Shown here in pieces: positions 22,173-31,153 of a stretch of DNA of 64,000 bases; the stretch's first letter is position 1; each line of letters starts with the position of its first letter. The position numbers and the translations under genes are program-made. The notes under the pieces are model-generated. The model had not been told where the DNA came from. It saw nothing but the letters and a program-made list of their open reading frames with translations, and made no database searches. Origin of the DNA: an uncultured Pelagibacteraceae bacterium (lineage in GTDB: Bacteria; Pseudomonadota; Alphaproteobacteria; Pelagibacterales; Pelagibacteraceae); assembly GCA_902558225.1 (NCBI GenBank), contig CACEDG010000001.1, forward strand, positions 1 to 64,000, read 5' to 3'.

Positions 22173-23348
22173 ATGGATAATAAATCTAATGATGTTGTGA
22201 TTATAAGTGCAGTTAGAACTCCTATAGGTACTTATAAAGGATCATTAAAAGATTTGAGAGTGGATCAGCTTGGTACCATTGTAATAAGTGAGGTTTTAAA
22301 AAGATGTAAAATTTCTAGTAATCAAATTGATGAAGTAATAATGGGACAAGTTTTGACTGCTGGAGGAGGGCAGAATCCAGCCAGACAAGCGGCAGTAAAC
22401 GCTGGGATACCTATATCAAAACCTGCTCATTTAGTTAATCAAGTTTGTGGTTCAGGATTAAGAGCTATTATTTCAGGTTACCAATCTATAAAATTAAGAG
22501 ATGCAGATTATATTATTTGTGGAGGTCAAGAAAATATGTCAATGACACCTCACACATATTTTTATTCTGAGAAAAAAGAAATTTCAAAAGATCAGTTAAT
22601 TAACACAATGATTCACGATGGATTAATGGATGCATTCAATAATTACCATATGGGAGTTACAGCTGAAAATGTTGCAAAAAAATTTAATATTTCTAGACAA
22701 CAACAAGATGAATTTGCTCTTCTCTCGCAAAGGAAAACAGAAATAGCAATTAAAAATAATAAATTTGATAATGAAATTATAAATATAGACTATAATGGAA
22801 CTTTTTTAGATAGAGATGAACATCCCAGGAAAGATCTAAAATTATCTGATTTAGAAAAACTTAAAACAGTTTTTAAAAACGATGGAACAGTTACACCAGG
22901 AAACTCATCTGGTATAAATGATGGAGCGGCTGCTTTATTACTAACTACATTAAAAGAAGCTGAAAAAAATTCAATAAAACCTTTTGCGAAACTTGTTTCA
23001 TGGGCATCAGTTGGACTAGACCCTTCCTTGATGGGTCTTGGTCCTATTGAGGCTATACGGCAAGCAACAAAAAAAGCTAATTGGGATTTAGATGAAATTG
23101 ACCTGTTTGAAATTAATGAGGCTTTTGCAGCTCAAGTTATTGCTGTAATAAGTGAATTGGCAATTGATAAAGATAAAGTAAATGTTAATGGTGGAGCTAT
23201 TGCCTTGGGTCATCCTATAGGAGCATCTGGGGCAAGAATATTAGTGACACTCATATATGAAATGGAGAGAAAAAATAAAAAAAAAGGTTGTGCAGCTCTT
23301 TGTATTGGTGGCGGCATGGGAATTGCTTTATGTGTTGAAAAAATTTAA
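22173..23348 (+). CDS. acetyl-CoA acetyltransferase (thiolase)
   Basis: A 391-residue thiolase from ATG 22173. The frame is open to 22116, but the conserved VVIISAVRTPIGTYKGSL follows only the later start. NQVCGSGLRAI near residue 88 holds the nucleophilic Cys, NEAFAAQ the His/Asn helix region, and the C terminus has GGAIALGHPIGASGAR and CIGGGMGIAL with the second Cys. It condenses or cleaves acetoacetyl-CoA in fatty-acid or polyhydroxyalkanoate-type pathways. Confidence 0.92.
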   Translation: MDNKSNDVVIISAVRTPIGTYKGSLKDLRVDQLGTIVISEVLKRCKISSNQIDEVIMGQVLTAGGGQNPARQAAVNAGIPISKPAHLVNQVCGSGLRAIISGYQSIKLRDADYIICGGQENMSMTPHTYFYSEKKEISKDQLINTMIHDGLMDAFNNYHMGVTAENVAKKFNISRQQQDEFALLSQRKTEIAIKNNKFDNEIINIDYNGTFLDRDEHPRKDLKLSDLEKLKTVFKNDGTVTPGNSSGINDGAAALLLTTLKEAEKNSIKPFAKLVSWASVGLDPSLMGLGPIEAIRQATKKANWDLDEIDLFEINEAFAAQVIAVISELAIDKDKVNVNGGAIALGHPIGASGARILVTLIYEMERKNKKKGCAALCIGGGMGIALCVEKI

Positions 23349-23461
23349 GAACTAATTTTTCCGTATTTTTCCTCTAACAAAATTTTTTGAATCCATATAT
23401 TGGTATCTTTATATGTGCTTAATTTTGGTTGAGTAAATAAATTTAATAACTTTTTAATCAT
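23345..23461 (-). CDS. possible small protein, 38 residues
   Basis: A minus-strand frame fills the 210-base gap between thiolase and aceE and overlaps the thiolase stop by 4 bases. The product is basic with a helical C-terminal half (WIQKILLEEKYGKIS). No clear ribosome binding site is seen, so it may be chance. Confidence 0.25.
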   Translation of the reverse strand: MIKKLLNLFTQPKLSTYKDTNIWIQKILLEEKYGKISS

Positions 23462-23558
23462 TTTTGAAGCATACAGAAAAAGAGTGTCAAAATATTGTGT
23501 AGAATGTGTTAAAATTAGAGATTAAGTATATTTTTTTAGTGTATAAAACTTTGAAGAA

Positions 23559-26500
23559 ATGACTGAAAAATTATTAGTTCCTGACATAGGTGACTTTGAG
23601 AACGTAGAGGTAATAGAGCTTTTAGTTAAGGAAGGCCAAGATATCAAAAAAAATGACCCTGTCGTTACAATTGAAAGTGATAAATCGAGTGTTGAAATAC
23701 CATCAGTATTTTCGGGCAAAGTTGAGTCTATCAGTGTTAAAGTCGGAGATAAGGTATCAAAAGGAGACTTACTTATAAATATATCTTCAAATAACATAGT
23801 ATCTAAAACCGAATCTATTCCAAAGGAAACTGAAAATTTAATTCAAGAAGCTGAAAGTTCTCTGAAAAAGAATCAAGATCAGAATGAACCAGTAAAAAAT
23901 ATTGTAAAAGAAAAAGATCAAAAAATTGAAGTGATTAATGAAGGAGACATTGATCCGTTAGAAACTAGTGAATGGTTGGAGTCGTTGTCAGCAGTGATTG
24001 AAAAAGATGGAAACCATAGAGCTCATTATTTAATCAAAGAACTTATTAACAAAGCTTATATGGAAGGTGCTAACATACCTTATACACAAAATACTCCTTA
24101 CATAAATACTATACCTGTAAATGAAGAAAAAAAATCAAATGGTGATCAAAATATAGAAAGGAGAATTAGATCTTTAATAAGATGGAATGCTGCTGCTATG
24201 GTAGTTAGAGCTAATAAAAAATTTCCAGAACTTGGAGGACATATTGGAACTTTTGCCTCTGCTGCAACTCTTTACGACGTCGGCATGAATCATTTTTGGA
24301 GAGCAAAAAATAATAAATTTGGTGGGGATTTAATTTATTTTCAAGGACATAGCGCTCCAGGTATGTACGCTAGGGCTTTTCTAGAGGGAAGACTTAGTGA
24401 AAAACAATTAGATAGTTTTAGACAAGAGGTGAATCCTGGTGGACTTTCATCATATCCTCATCCATGGTTAATGCCAAATTTTTGGCAATTTCCAACGGTT
24501 TCAATGGGACTAGGTCCAATGCTGGCAATTTATCAGGCAAGATTTATGAAGTATTTAATCAATAGAGGCTTGATTAAAGATGAAGGAAGAAAAGTTTGGG
24601 CATTTTTAGGTGATGGAGAAATGGATGAGCCAGAGTCTCTAGGAGCAATTGGTTTAGCTGCGAGAGAAAAATTAGATAATTTAATATTTGTTGTTAACTG
24701 TAATCTTCAAAGGTTAGATGGACCAGTTCGTGGCAATGGAAAGATAATACAAGAATTAGAGGGAATTTTCAGAGGTGCTGGTTGGAATGTTATAAAAGTT
24801 ATTTGGGGTTCGTATTGGGATCCTTTACTTGCAAATGACAAGACAGGTCATTTAGTTAAAACTATGAACGAAACTGTTGATGGAGAATATCAAGCTATGA
24901 AAGCAAGAGATGGTGCATATGTCAGAGATAAGTTTTTTGGTAAATATTTAGAAACAAAAGAATTAGTTTCGAGTCTTTCAGATAAAGATATTTGGCGATT
25001 GAATAGAGGTGGTCATGATCCTCACAAAGTTTTTGCAGCTTACGATAAAGCATCTAAAAATGTTGGAAGTCCTACAGTTGTCATTGCAAAAACTATCAAG
25101 GGTTATGGAATGGGTAAAAGTGGTGAAAGTGTAAATACGACACACCAAACTAAGAAACTAGATATTGATGACCTTATGTATTACAGAGATAGGTTTGATG
25201 TGCCATTAACAGATCAACAAGTGAAAAATATTGAATATTATAAACCAGATCAAAATTCGCCTGAGATTAAATATTTAAAAGAAAGAAGAATTCAATTAGG
25301 AGGCTTTATCCCTGAAAGAACAACTTATGCAAAATCTATTAAAGCGCCACCAAAAGATATTTTTGATAACATGAAAGTTTCAACTGGTAAAAAAGAGATG
25401 TCTACAACAATGGCATTAGTTAGAATGTTGACCAATCTTTTAAGAGATAAAAATGTTGCACCAAGACTAGTTCCTATTATCCCTGATGAGGCTAGAACTT
25501 TTGGAATGGAAGGTTTTTTTCAAAAGATTGGAATTTATGCTCATGAAGGCCAAAAATATGAGCCAGAAGACTCTGCTCAATTAAGTTCGTATAAAGAGGA
25601 GAAGAGTGGTCAAGTTTTAGAGGAAGGGATTAATGAGGCTGGAGCAATGTCATCTTGGATAGCTGCTGGAACTTCATATACTAACCACGATATAGAAATG
25701 ATTCCAATTTATCTTTTTTATTCTATGTTTGGTTTTCAAAGAATTGGAGATTTTGCTTGGGCAGGCGCAGATAGTCAATCAAGAGGGTTTTTGATTGGAG
25801 CTACTGCTGGAAGAACGACACTTGCTGGAGAGGGTTTACAACATCAAGATGGTCATAGTCATTTAATGGCGTCGACTATTCCAAATTGTAGATCATATGA
25901 TCCCACATACCATTATGAACTTGCTGTTATATTTAGAGAAGGTTTAAGAAGAATGCACGAAAAAAAAGAAAATATATTTTATTATATAACAACAATGAAT
26001 GAAAATTATCCTCATCCAGAAATGCCAAAAGATAAGTTGTGCGAAGAAGGCATTTTAAAGGGGATGTATAAAATAAAGGAATTTAATAAATATAAAAAAA
26101 CTAAAATTCAGTTTCTTGGGTCTGGAACAATTTTAAGAGAAATGATAGCTGGAGCAGAAATATTGCAAAATGAGTATCAGATTGATAGTGAAATTTGGAG
26201 CGTGACAAGCTTTAATGAATTAAGAAGAGATGGTCTTGAGGTAGAAAGATACAATCTTCTAAACCCTGACAAAGAACCTAAAAAAACCTATATAGAAAAA
26301 TGTTTAGGAAACACGGAAGGACCAATCTTGGCAGCCTCTGATTATATGAGAATGAACTCTGATCAAATAAGACCATATGTAAATAAAAGTTTTTACTCGC
26401 TAGGAACTGACGGATTTGGACGAAGTGATACAAGAAAAGAATTAAGAAAATTTTTTGAAGTTGATAAGGAACACATCACAACTTATGGATTGAGCATTTT

Positions 26501-26594
26501 AGCCAAGGAACAGCTTATCGCGTCCAAACATGCTTTAGATGCTATAAAAAAGTACAAGATTGATATAGATAAACCTATGCCTACAAAATTATAG
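23559..26594 (+). CDS. aceE: pyruvate dehydrogenase E1 (homodimeric type) with N-terminal lipoyl domain
   Basis: A 1011-residue fusion. Residues 1-80 are a lipoyl domain with the lipoylation site ESDKSSVE (Lys near 45), then an acidic linker to about 125, then a full AceE: GDGEMDEPES and the following NCNLQRLDGPVRGN form the thiamine diphosphate motif, with GLQHQDGHSH further on. E1 decarboxylates pyruvate and acetylates lipoyl groups. AceE proteins usually are about 890 residues without a lipoyl domain. The lipoyl region closely matches that of the next gene, even in DNA. The stop is one base from the aceF start. Confidence 0.92.
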   Translation: MTEKLLVPDIGDFENVEVIELLVKEGQDIKKNDPVVTIESDKSSVEIPSVFSGKVESISVKVGDKVSKGDLLINISSNNIVSKTESIPKETENLIQEAESSLKKNQDQNEPVKNIVKEKDQKIEVINEGDIDPLETSEWLESLSAVIEKDGNHRAHYLIKELINKAYMEGANIPYTQNTPYINTIPVNEEKKSNGDQNIERRIRSLIRWNAAAMVVRANKKFPELGGHIGTFASAATLYDVGMNHFWRAKNNKFGGDLIYFQGHSAPGMYARAFLEGRLSEKQLDSFRQEVNPGGLSSYPHPWLMPNFWQFPTVSMGLGPMLAIYQARFMKYLINRGLIKDEGRKVWAFLGDGEMDEPESLGAIGLAAREKLDNLIFVVNCNLQRLDGPVRGNGKIIQELEGIFRGAGWNVIKVIWGSYWDPLLANDKTGHLVKTMNETVDGEYQAMKARDGAYVRDKFFGKYLETKELVSSLSDKDIWRLNRGGHDPHKVFAAYDKASKNVGSPTVVIAKTIKGYGMGKSGESVNTTHQTKKLDIDDLMYYRDRFDVPLTDQQVKNIEYYKPDQNSPEIKYLKERRIQLGGFIPERTTYAKSIKAPPKDIFDNMKVSTGKKEMSTTMALVRMLTNLLRDKNVAPRLVPIIPDEARTFGMEGFFQKIGIYAHEGQKYEPEDSAQLSSYKEEKSGQVLEEGINEAGAMSSWIAAGTSYTNHDIEMIPIYLFYSMFGFQRIGDFAWAGADSQSRGFLIGATAGRTTLAGEGLQHQDGHSHLMASTIPNCRSYDPTYHYELAVIFREGLRRMHEKKENIFYYITTMNENYPHPEMPKDKLCEEGILKGMYKIKEFNKYKKTKIQFLGSGTILREMIAGAEILQNEYQIDSEIWSVTSFNELRRDGLEVERYNLLNPDKEPKKTYIEKCLGNTEGPILAASDYMRMNSDQIRPYVNKSFYSLGTDGFGRSDTRKELRKFFEVDKEHITTYGLSILAKEQLIASKHALDAIKKYKIDIDKPMPTKL

Positions 26595-26595
26595 A

Positions 26596-27870
26596 ATGTC
26601 TAAAAAAGATATAAAGGTCCCAAATATTGGTGAATTTAAAGATGTAGAGGTAATTGAAATAATAGTCAAAAAGGGTCAAGAAATTAAAAAAAACGATCCT
26701 TTAATAACAATAGAAAGTGATAAATCGAGTGTTGAAATACCCTCATCACATAATGGAAAGGTAACAACAATAAATTTAAATATTGGTGATAAGGTTTCAG
26801 AGGGTGATCAAATTTTAGAAATTGAATTAAAAGATAATCAAGAAGAAACTCTAATTGAAACTAAAGAAAAACAATTACCCAAAAAAGATAATATTAAAGA
26901 AAAAAAAATAGAAGTCGAAACAAATAACAGGTCAAAAAATATTATCGTAACAGATTTTTCTAAAAAAACTTCAGCCTCACCAAAAGTCAGAAAATTTGCA
27001 AGAGAACTAGGTGTTGATATCACTAAAGTTGAGGGAAGCGAGAGATTAGGAAGAGTAACAGAAAGTGATGTTAAGTCATTTGTTGCAAAAAAATCTCCGA
27101 GAAATATAGAAAAAGCATCAAAGAAAGATGAAATAATAGAATTAGAATATCCTCACTCAGAATTTGGTCAAATAGAATTAAAAGATATTCCAAGAGTTAA
27201 GAGACTTTCATCTAAATATCTAATGAATTCTTGGACCAATATTCCTCATGTGACGAATCATGATGAAGCAGATATAACGGAATTAGAGGAGTTTAGAACA
27301 TCTCTTACAGACATTTATACTGGAGAAAAAAAGAAAATTACACCTTTAGCTTTTATTGTCAAAGCGTTAACTGCATCACTTAAAAAATTTCCAAATTTTA
27401 ATTCTTCCATAGATGAAATAGATAAAGGAAAAATGACCTTAAAGAAGTATTATCATATTGGAATAGCTGTAGACACGAAGCATGGCCTTATGGTTCCAAA
27501 ATTGAGAAATGCTGATAATAAGAATATATCTATAATAGGCAGCGAATTAAAAAAATTGAGTGATCAATGCAGGAGCCTTAAAATTGATAAAAAAGAGTTA
27601 TTTGGTGGCTCTATGACAATAACAAGTCTTGGAGGTATTGGTGGTTCTTTTTTTACACCTATAATTAATTATCCTGAAGTTGCTATTTTAGGAGTTGGTA
27701 AATCTCAAAAAAAACAAATTTTTATTAATGGAAAATTCATAACACGAACAATGTTACCTTTATCTCTTTCATATGATCATAGAATAATTGATGGAGCAGA
27801 GGCAGCTCGATTTAACAACGATTTAAAAGACAATTTAGGCAAAAATTTTGCTTATAAATTAGCAGTATAA
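26596..27870 (+). CDS. aceF: pyruvate dehydrogenase E2, dihydrolipoamide acetyltransferase
   Basis: A 424-residue protein. The lipoyl domain (residues 1-77, ESDKSSVE), a charged linker, the peripheral subunit-binding domain (SASPKVRKFARELGVDITKVEGSERLGRVTESDV, about 128-161) and the catalytic domain with the C-terminal SYDHRIIDGAEAARF signature occur in the usual order. A single lipoyl domain is typical outside gammaproteobacteria. E3 is not in the window. Co-transcribed with aceE. Confidence 0.93.
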   Translation: MSKKDIKVPNIGEFKDVEVIEIIVKKGQEIKKNDPLITIESDKSSVEIPSSHNGKVTTINLNIGDKVSEGDQILEIELKDNQEETLIETKEKQLPKKDNIKEKKIEVETNNRSKNIIVTDFSKKTSASPKVRKFARELGVDITKVEGSERLGRVTESDVKSFVAKKSPRNIEKASKKDEIIELEYPHSEFGQIELKDIPRVKRLSSKYLMNSWTNIPHVTNHDEADITELEEFRTSLTDIYTGEKKKITPLAFIVKALTASLKKFPNFNSSIDEIDKGKMTLKKYYHIGIAVDTKHGLMVPKLRNADNKNISIIGSELKKLSDQCRSLKIDKKELFGGSMTITSLGGIGGSFFTPIINYPEVAILGVGKSQKKQIFINGKFITRTMLPLSLSYDHRIIDGAEAARFNNDLKDNLGKNFAYKLAV

Positions 27871-27875
27871 AAAAT

Positions 27876-28766
27876 ATGTCTAAAACCCTCTCTTTATTTA
27901 GTGCACTGTTGTGTACTTTTATTTGGGGAACTACGTTCATTGCACAAGACACAGGTATGGATGATATTGGACCGTTCACTTTTAATTCAGTGAGATTTTT
28001 TGTTGGTTTTTTAGCAATAATCCCTTTAGCATTAATATTTGAAGCAAAAAAATTGAAAAAAGAATTTAGATTTGATTTAAAAACTTTCATTATTTTATCC
28101 TTTTTAATCGGATTATCATTGTTCCTAGGCTCTGCATTACAACAAGTTGCATTGCTTTATACTGATGTTGCAAATGCAGCTTTCTTTACAATTTTTTATG
28201 TGCCAATGGTCCCCATAATTATTTTTATCTTTAAAAAAGATTTTTTACATTGGAGTGTATGGCCATCAGTAATCTTATGTTTGATTGGTGGATATTTATT
28301 GACTAATTTTCAGGATGCAACTGTAAGACTGGGGGATACACTTGTAGTATTGGGAGCTTTATTTTGGAGCACACACATTATTTTTACTGGTATGATTGTT
28401 AAAAAGTACAACCTACCATTAACAATTGGTGCAATCCAAACATTACTCGTTGCGCTATTCTCATTTATAATAGGATTATTTTCTGAAGAATTCGTTCTAG
28501 ACAACATTTTAAATGAAATTGACTCAATTTTATATGCTGGCATTTTGTCAGGTGGTTTTGCGTTTGTTTTACAAATCTATGCCCAGAGAAATATCACACC
28601 AGCACCTGCTGCAATAATTTTTTCTTTGGAGGGTGTTTTTGCAACAATTGCTGCGTGGTTTATTTTAAATCAAATATTGGGTATTAATAATTTACTTGGT
28701 TGTTTTTTTATACTTAGTGGAGTTTTATTATCCCAATTAGTTCCGTTAATTAAGAAAACAGCCTAA
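27876..28766 (+). CDS. EamA/DMT-family transporter
   Basis: A 296-residue membrane protein with ten predicted helices in two EamA repeats; the first begins CTFIWGTTFIAQDTG and the second ends APAAIIFSLEGVFATIAAWFIL, the typical E in the eighth-ninth helix region. Substrate unknown; metabolite or amino-acid efflux is usual. It starts 5 bases after aceF and overlaps the convergent uppP end by 4 bases. Confidence 0.85.
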   Translation: MSKTLSLFSALLCTFIWGTTFIAQDTGMDDIGPFTFNSVRFFVGFLAIIPLALIFEAKKLKKEFRFDLKTFIILSFLIGLSLFLGSALQQVALLYTDVANAAFFTIFYVPMVPIIIFIFKKDFLHWSVWPSVILCLIGGYLLTNFQDATVRLGDTLVVLGALFWSTHIIFTGMIVKKYNLPLTIGAIQTLLVALFSFIIGLFSEEFVLDNILNEIDSILYAGILSGGFAFVLQIYAQRNITPAPAAIIFSLEGVFATIAAWFILNQILGINNLLGCFFILSGVLLSQLVPLIKKTA

Positions 28767-29530
28767 GCATATATTATTAAAAATAAAATAAAGCCAAGAA
28801 TTATTCGATATATTACAAATATATTAAAAGAAATTTTGTTTATAAATTTTAGGAAATATTTGATTGTTAAAAATGAAAAGGTAAACGATAAAAGAACTGC
28901 AATTATTAAAAGAGAATTTAATTCTATTGACTGTTCAAAAGCCTCATTTAAACCAAGAAAACTAGCTCCTGCTAACGCAGGTATAGATAATAAAAAGGAA
29001 ATTTTACTAGAATCTATTCTATTAAAATTTAAAAATCTTGCTGCCGTAATTGTTATTCCTGCTCTACTAACTCCTGGTATCAGAGCTAATATTTGAAACA
29101 GACCTATTATCAAAATTGATTTAAAATTTAGATCTGTGGCAATATTCTTTTCTGTTTTTCTCTGATCAGCAAAAAAGAGTATAAACCCAAAAAATAAAGT
29201 TGTTGAGGCAATTACTTTTGTGTTTCTTAAAAGATGAATAAATTCAGTGGAATATAAAATATATCCAAATGATATTAGAGGCAACGAACCAATAATTATT
29301 AAACTTAATAATTTTTCATTATTCCTTAGATTAAACAGATCCTTTCTAAAATAAAAAATTACTGCAACTAATGATCCTAAGTGCAAACTTATATCTATCA
29401 TTAAAGAACTTGTCTCTAAATCATAAAAATTTGATACTAAAATTAAATGTGCTGATGAGCTTATAGGTAAAAATTCGGAAATTCCTTGAACTGTAGAAAG
29501 AATTAAAATTTCTATTAAATCTCGGACCAT
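28763..29530 (-). CDS. uppP: undecaprenyl-diphosphatase (UppP/BacA)
   Basis: A 255-residue polytopic protein starting with STVQGISEFLPISSSAHLIL, the E..PISSS catalytic signature, and with LIPGVSRAGITITAARFLNF, the second PGxSRSG-like motif (here SRAG). It recycles undecaprenyl phosphate for cell-wall synthesis and is slightly shorter than the usual 265-270 residues. Divergent from gltD. Confidence 0.93.
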   Translation of the reverse strand: MVRDLIEILILSTVQGISEFLPISSSAHLILVSNFYDLETSSLMIDISLHLGSLVAVIFYFRKDLFNLRNNEKLLSLIIIGSLPLISFGYILYSTEFIHLLRNTKVIASTTLFFGFILFFADQRKTEKNIATDLNFKSILIIGLFQILALIPGVSRAGITITAARFLNFNRIDSSKISFLLSIPALAGASFLGLNEAFEQSIELNSLLIIAVLLSFTFSFLTIKYFLKFINKISFNIFVIYRIILGFILFLIIYA

Positions 29531-29713
29531 ACAACTGTCGTAACTTAAAAAATACTCATTTTAAACAATTCGATTTAATCATATTAGATATGCAGAAATT
29601 AAATTTATCAGGTTTTTAGCTAAATATTGTTTAAATTAGGTAATAGTTATTGACCTATATATTTCTTTCACTAATAAAAACAATGTATAATTTTCGGTAA
29701 ATTTATAAAATTT

Positions 29714-31153
29714 ATGACTGATAAAATGCTAAAATTCGTGAAAATAGGTCAACAAACTCCACCTAAAAGGGCAGTTGATAATAGAAAAGATGATTTTAAT
29801 GAGATCTATGATGAATTTATCACTCAAAAAGCACAAGAGCAGTCAAGTAGATGCTCTCAATGCGGTGTCCCATTCTGCCAAGTTCATTGTCCATTAAGTA
29901 ATAACATCCCAGACTGGCTCAAATTAACTGCCGAAGGAAGATTAAAAGAAGCTTATGAATTATCTCAAAGCACAAATAATATGCCAGAGGTTTGTGGCAG
30001 AATTTGCCCTCAAGACAGATTATGTGAGGGGAATTGTGTTATTGAGCAGTCAGGTCATGGAACAGTAACGATTGGATCAGTTGAAAAATATATCACAGAT
30101 AGCGCTTGGGAGAATGGATGGGTAAAACCTATCTCAATTAATCATGAGAAGGAACAAAGCGTTGGAATAATCGGTGCTGGACCTGCTGGACTGGCAGCTG
30201 CTGAACAACTTAGGAAAAATGGATATCAAATTACTGTCTACGATAGATATGATAGAGCAGGTGGTTTGTTAATTTACGGGATCCCAAATTTTAAATTAGA
30301 AAAACACGTTGTAGAGAGAAGAACAAAATTATTGAAGGATGGAGGAATTAAATTTGAGCAGAATTTTGAGGTTGGTAAAGATGCAACTTTAGAGCAATTA
30401 AGAAAAAAACATGATGCAATTTTAATTGCTACTGGGGTTTATAAACCACGTGAAGTTAATTTACCTGGTAATGACTTAGATAATATTTTTCCTGCAATGG
30501 AGTTTTTAACTGCATCAAATAAAAAAGGATTAGGAGACAAAGTTGAGTTATTTGATAAAGGTGTATTAAACGCTGAAGGCAAAGATGTTGTAGTTATTGG
30601 AGGTGGAGATACTGCAATGGATTGTGTTCGAACTTCAATCAGACAAAAAGCTAATTCAGTTAAATGCTTATATAGAAGAGATAAAGACAATATGCCCGGA
30701 TCCGCAAGAGAAGTAGCCAATGCTGAAGAGGAAGGTGTTGAGTTTGTTTGGTTATCTAGCCCAAAAGAATTTAAAGGGAAAAATAAAATTGAAAAATTAG
30801 TTGTAGATCAAATTCAACTTGGAGATCCTGACGAGTCAGGTAGAAGAAGACCCGAAATAAAACAAGGATCTGAATTTGAAATCAAAGCAGACATGGTAAT
30901 TAAAGCATTAGGATTTGATCCAGAGAACTTGCCATCATTATTTGATGCACAAGAATTACAGGTTACAAAGTGGGGAACAATTAAAACTGACTTTGACACC
31001 ATGGAAACAAATATCAGAGGTGTTTTTGCTGCTGGAGATATTGTTAGAGGTGCATCTTTAGTTGTCTGGGCTATCAAAGATGGTAGAGATGCTGCTTCAT
31101 CAATCAAGTCTTATTTAGAAAATATCGAGTTAAAAAAATCTAAAGTTGCCTAA
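29714..31153 (+). CDS. gltD: glutamate synthase small subunit
   Basis: A 479-residue protein with N-terminal CSQCGVPFCQVHCP and CGRICPQDRLC iron-sulfur motifs, FAD site GIIGAGPAGLAAAEQL, NADPH site VVIGGGDTAMDC and the final FAAGDIVRGASLVVWAI. It feeds NADPH electrons to GltB. A TATAAT at 29686-29691 is the likely -10 box, with a poor -35. The last base of its stop is the first base of gltB, so the pair is coupled. The 183-base gap upstream holds nothing else that I can name. Confidence 0.95.
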   Translation: MTDKMLKFVKIGQQTPPKRAVDNRKDDFNEIYDEFITQKAQEQSSRCSQCGVPFCQVHCPLSNNIPDWLKLTAEGRLKEAYELSQSTNNMPEVCGRICPQDRLCEGNCVIEQSGHGTVTIGSVEKYITDSAWENGWVKPISINHEKEQSVGIIGAGPAGLAAAEQLRKNGYQITVYDRYDRAGGLLIYGIPNFKLEKHVVERRTKLLKDGGIKFEQNFEVGKDATLEQLRKKHDAILIATGVYKPREVNLPGNDLDNIFPAMEFLTASNKKGLGDKVELFDKGVLNAEGKDVVVIGGGDTAMDCVRTSIRQKANSVKCLYRRDKDNMPGSAREVANAEEEGVEFVWLSSPKEFKGKNKIEKLVVDQIQLGDPDESGRRRPEIKQGSEFEIKADMVIKALGFDPENLPSLFDAQELQVTKWGTIKTDFDTMETNIRGVFAAGDIVRGASLVVWAIKDGRDAASSIKSYLENIELKKSKVA

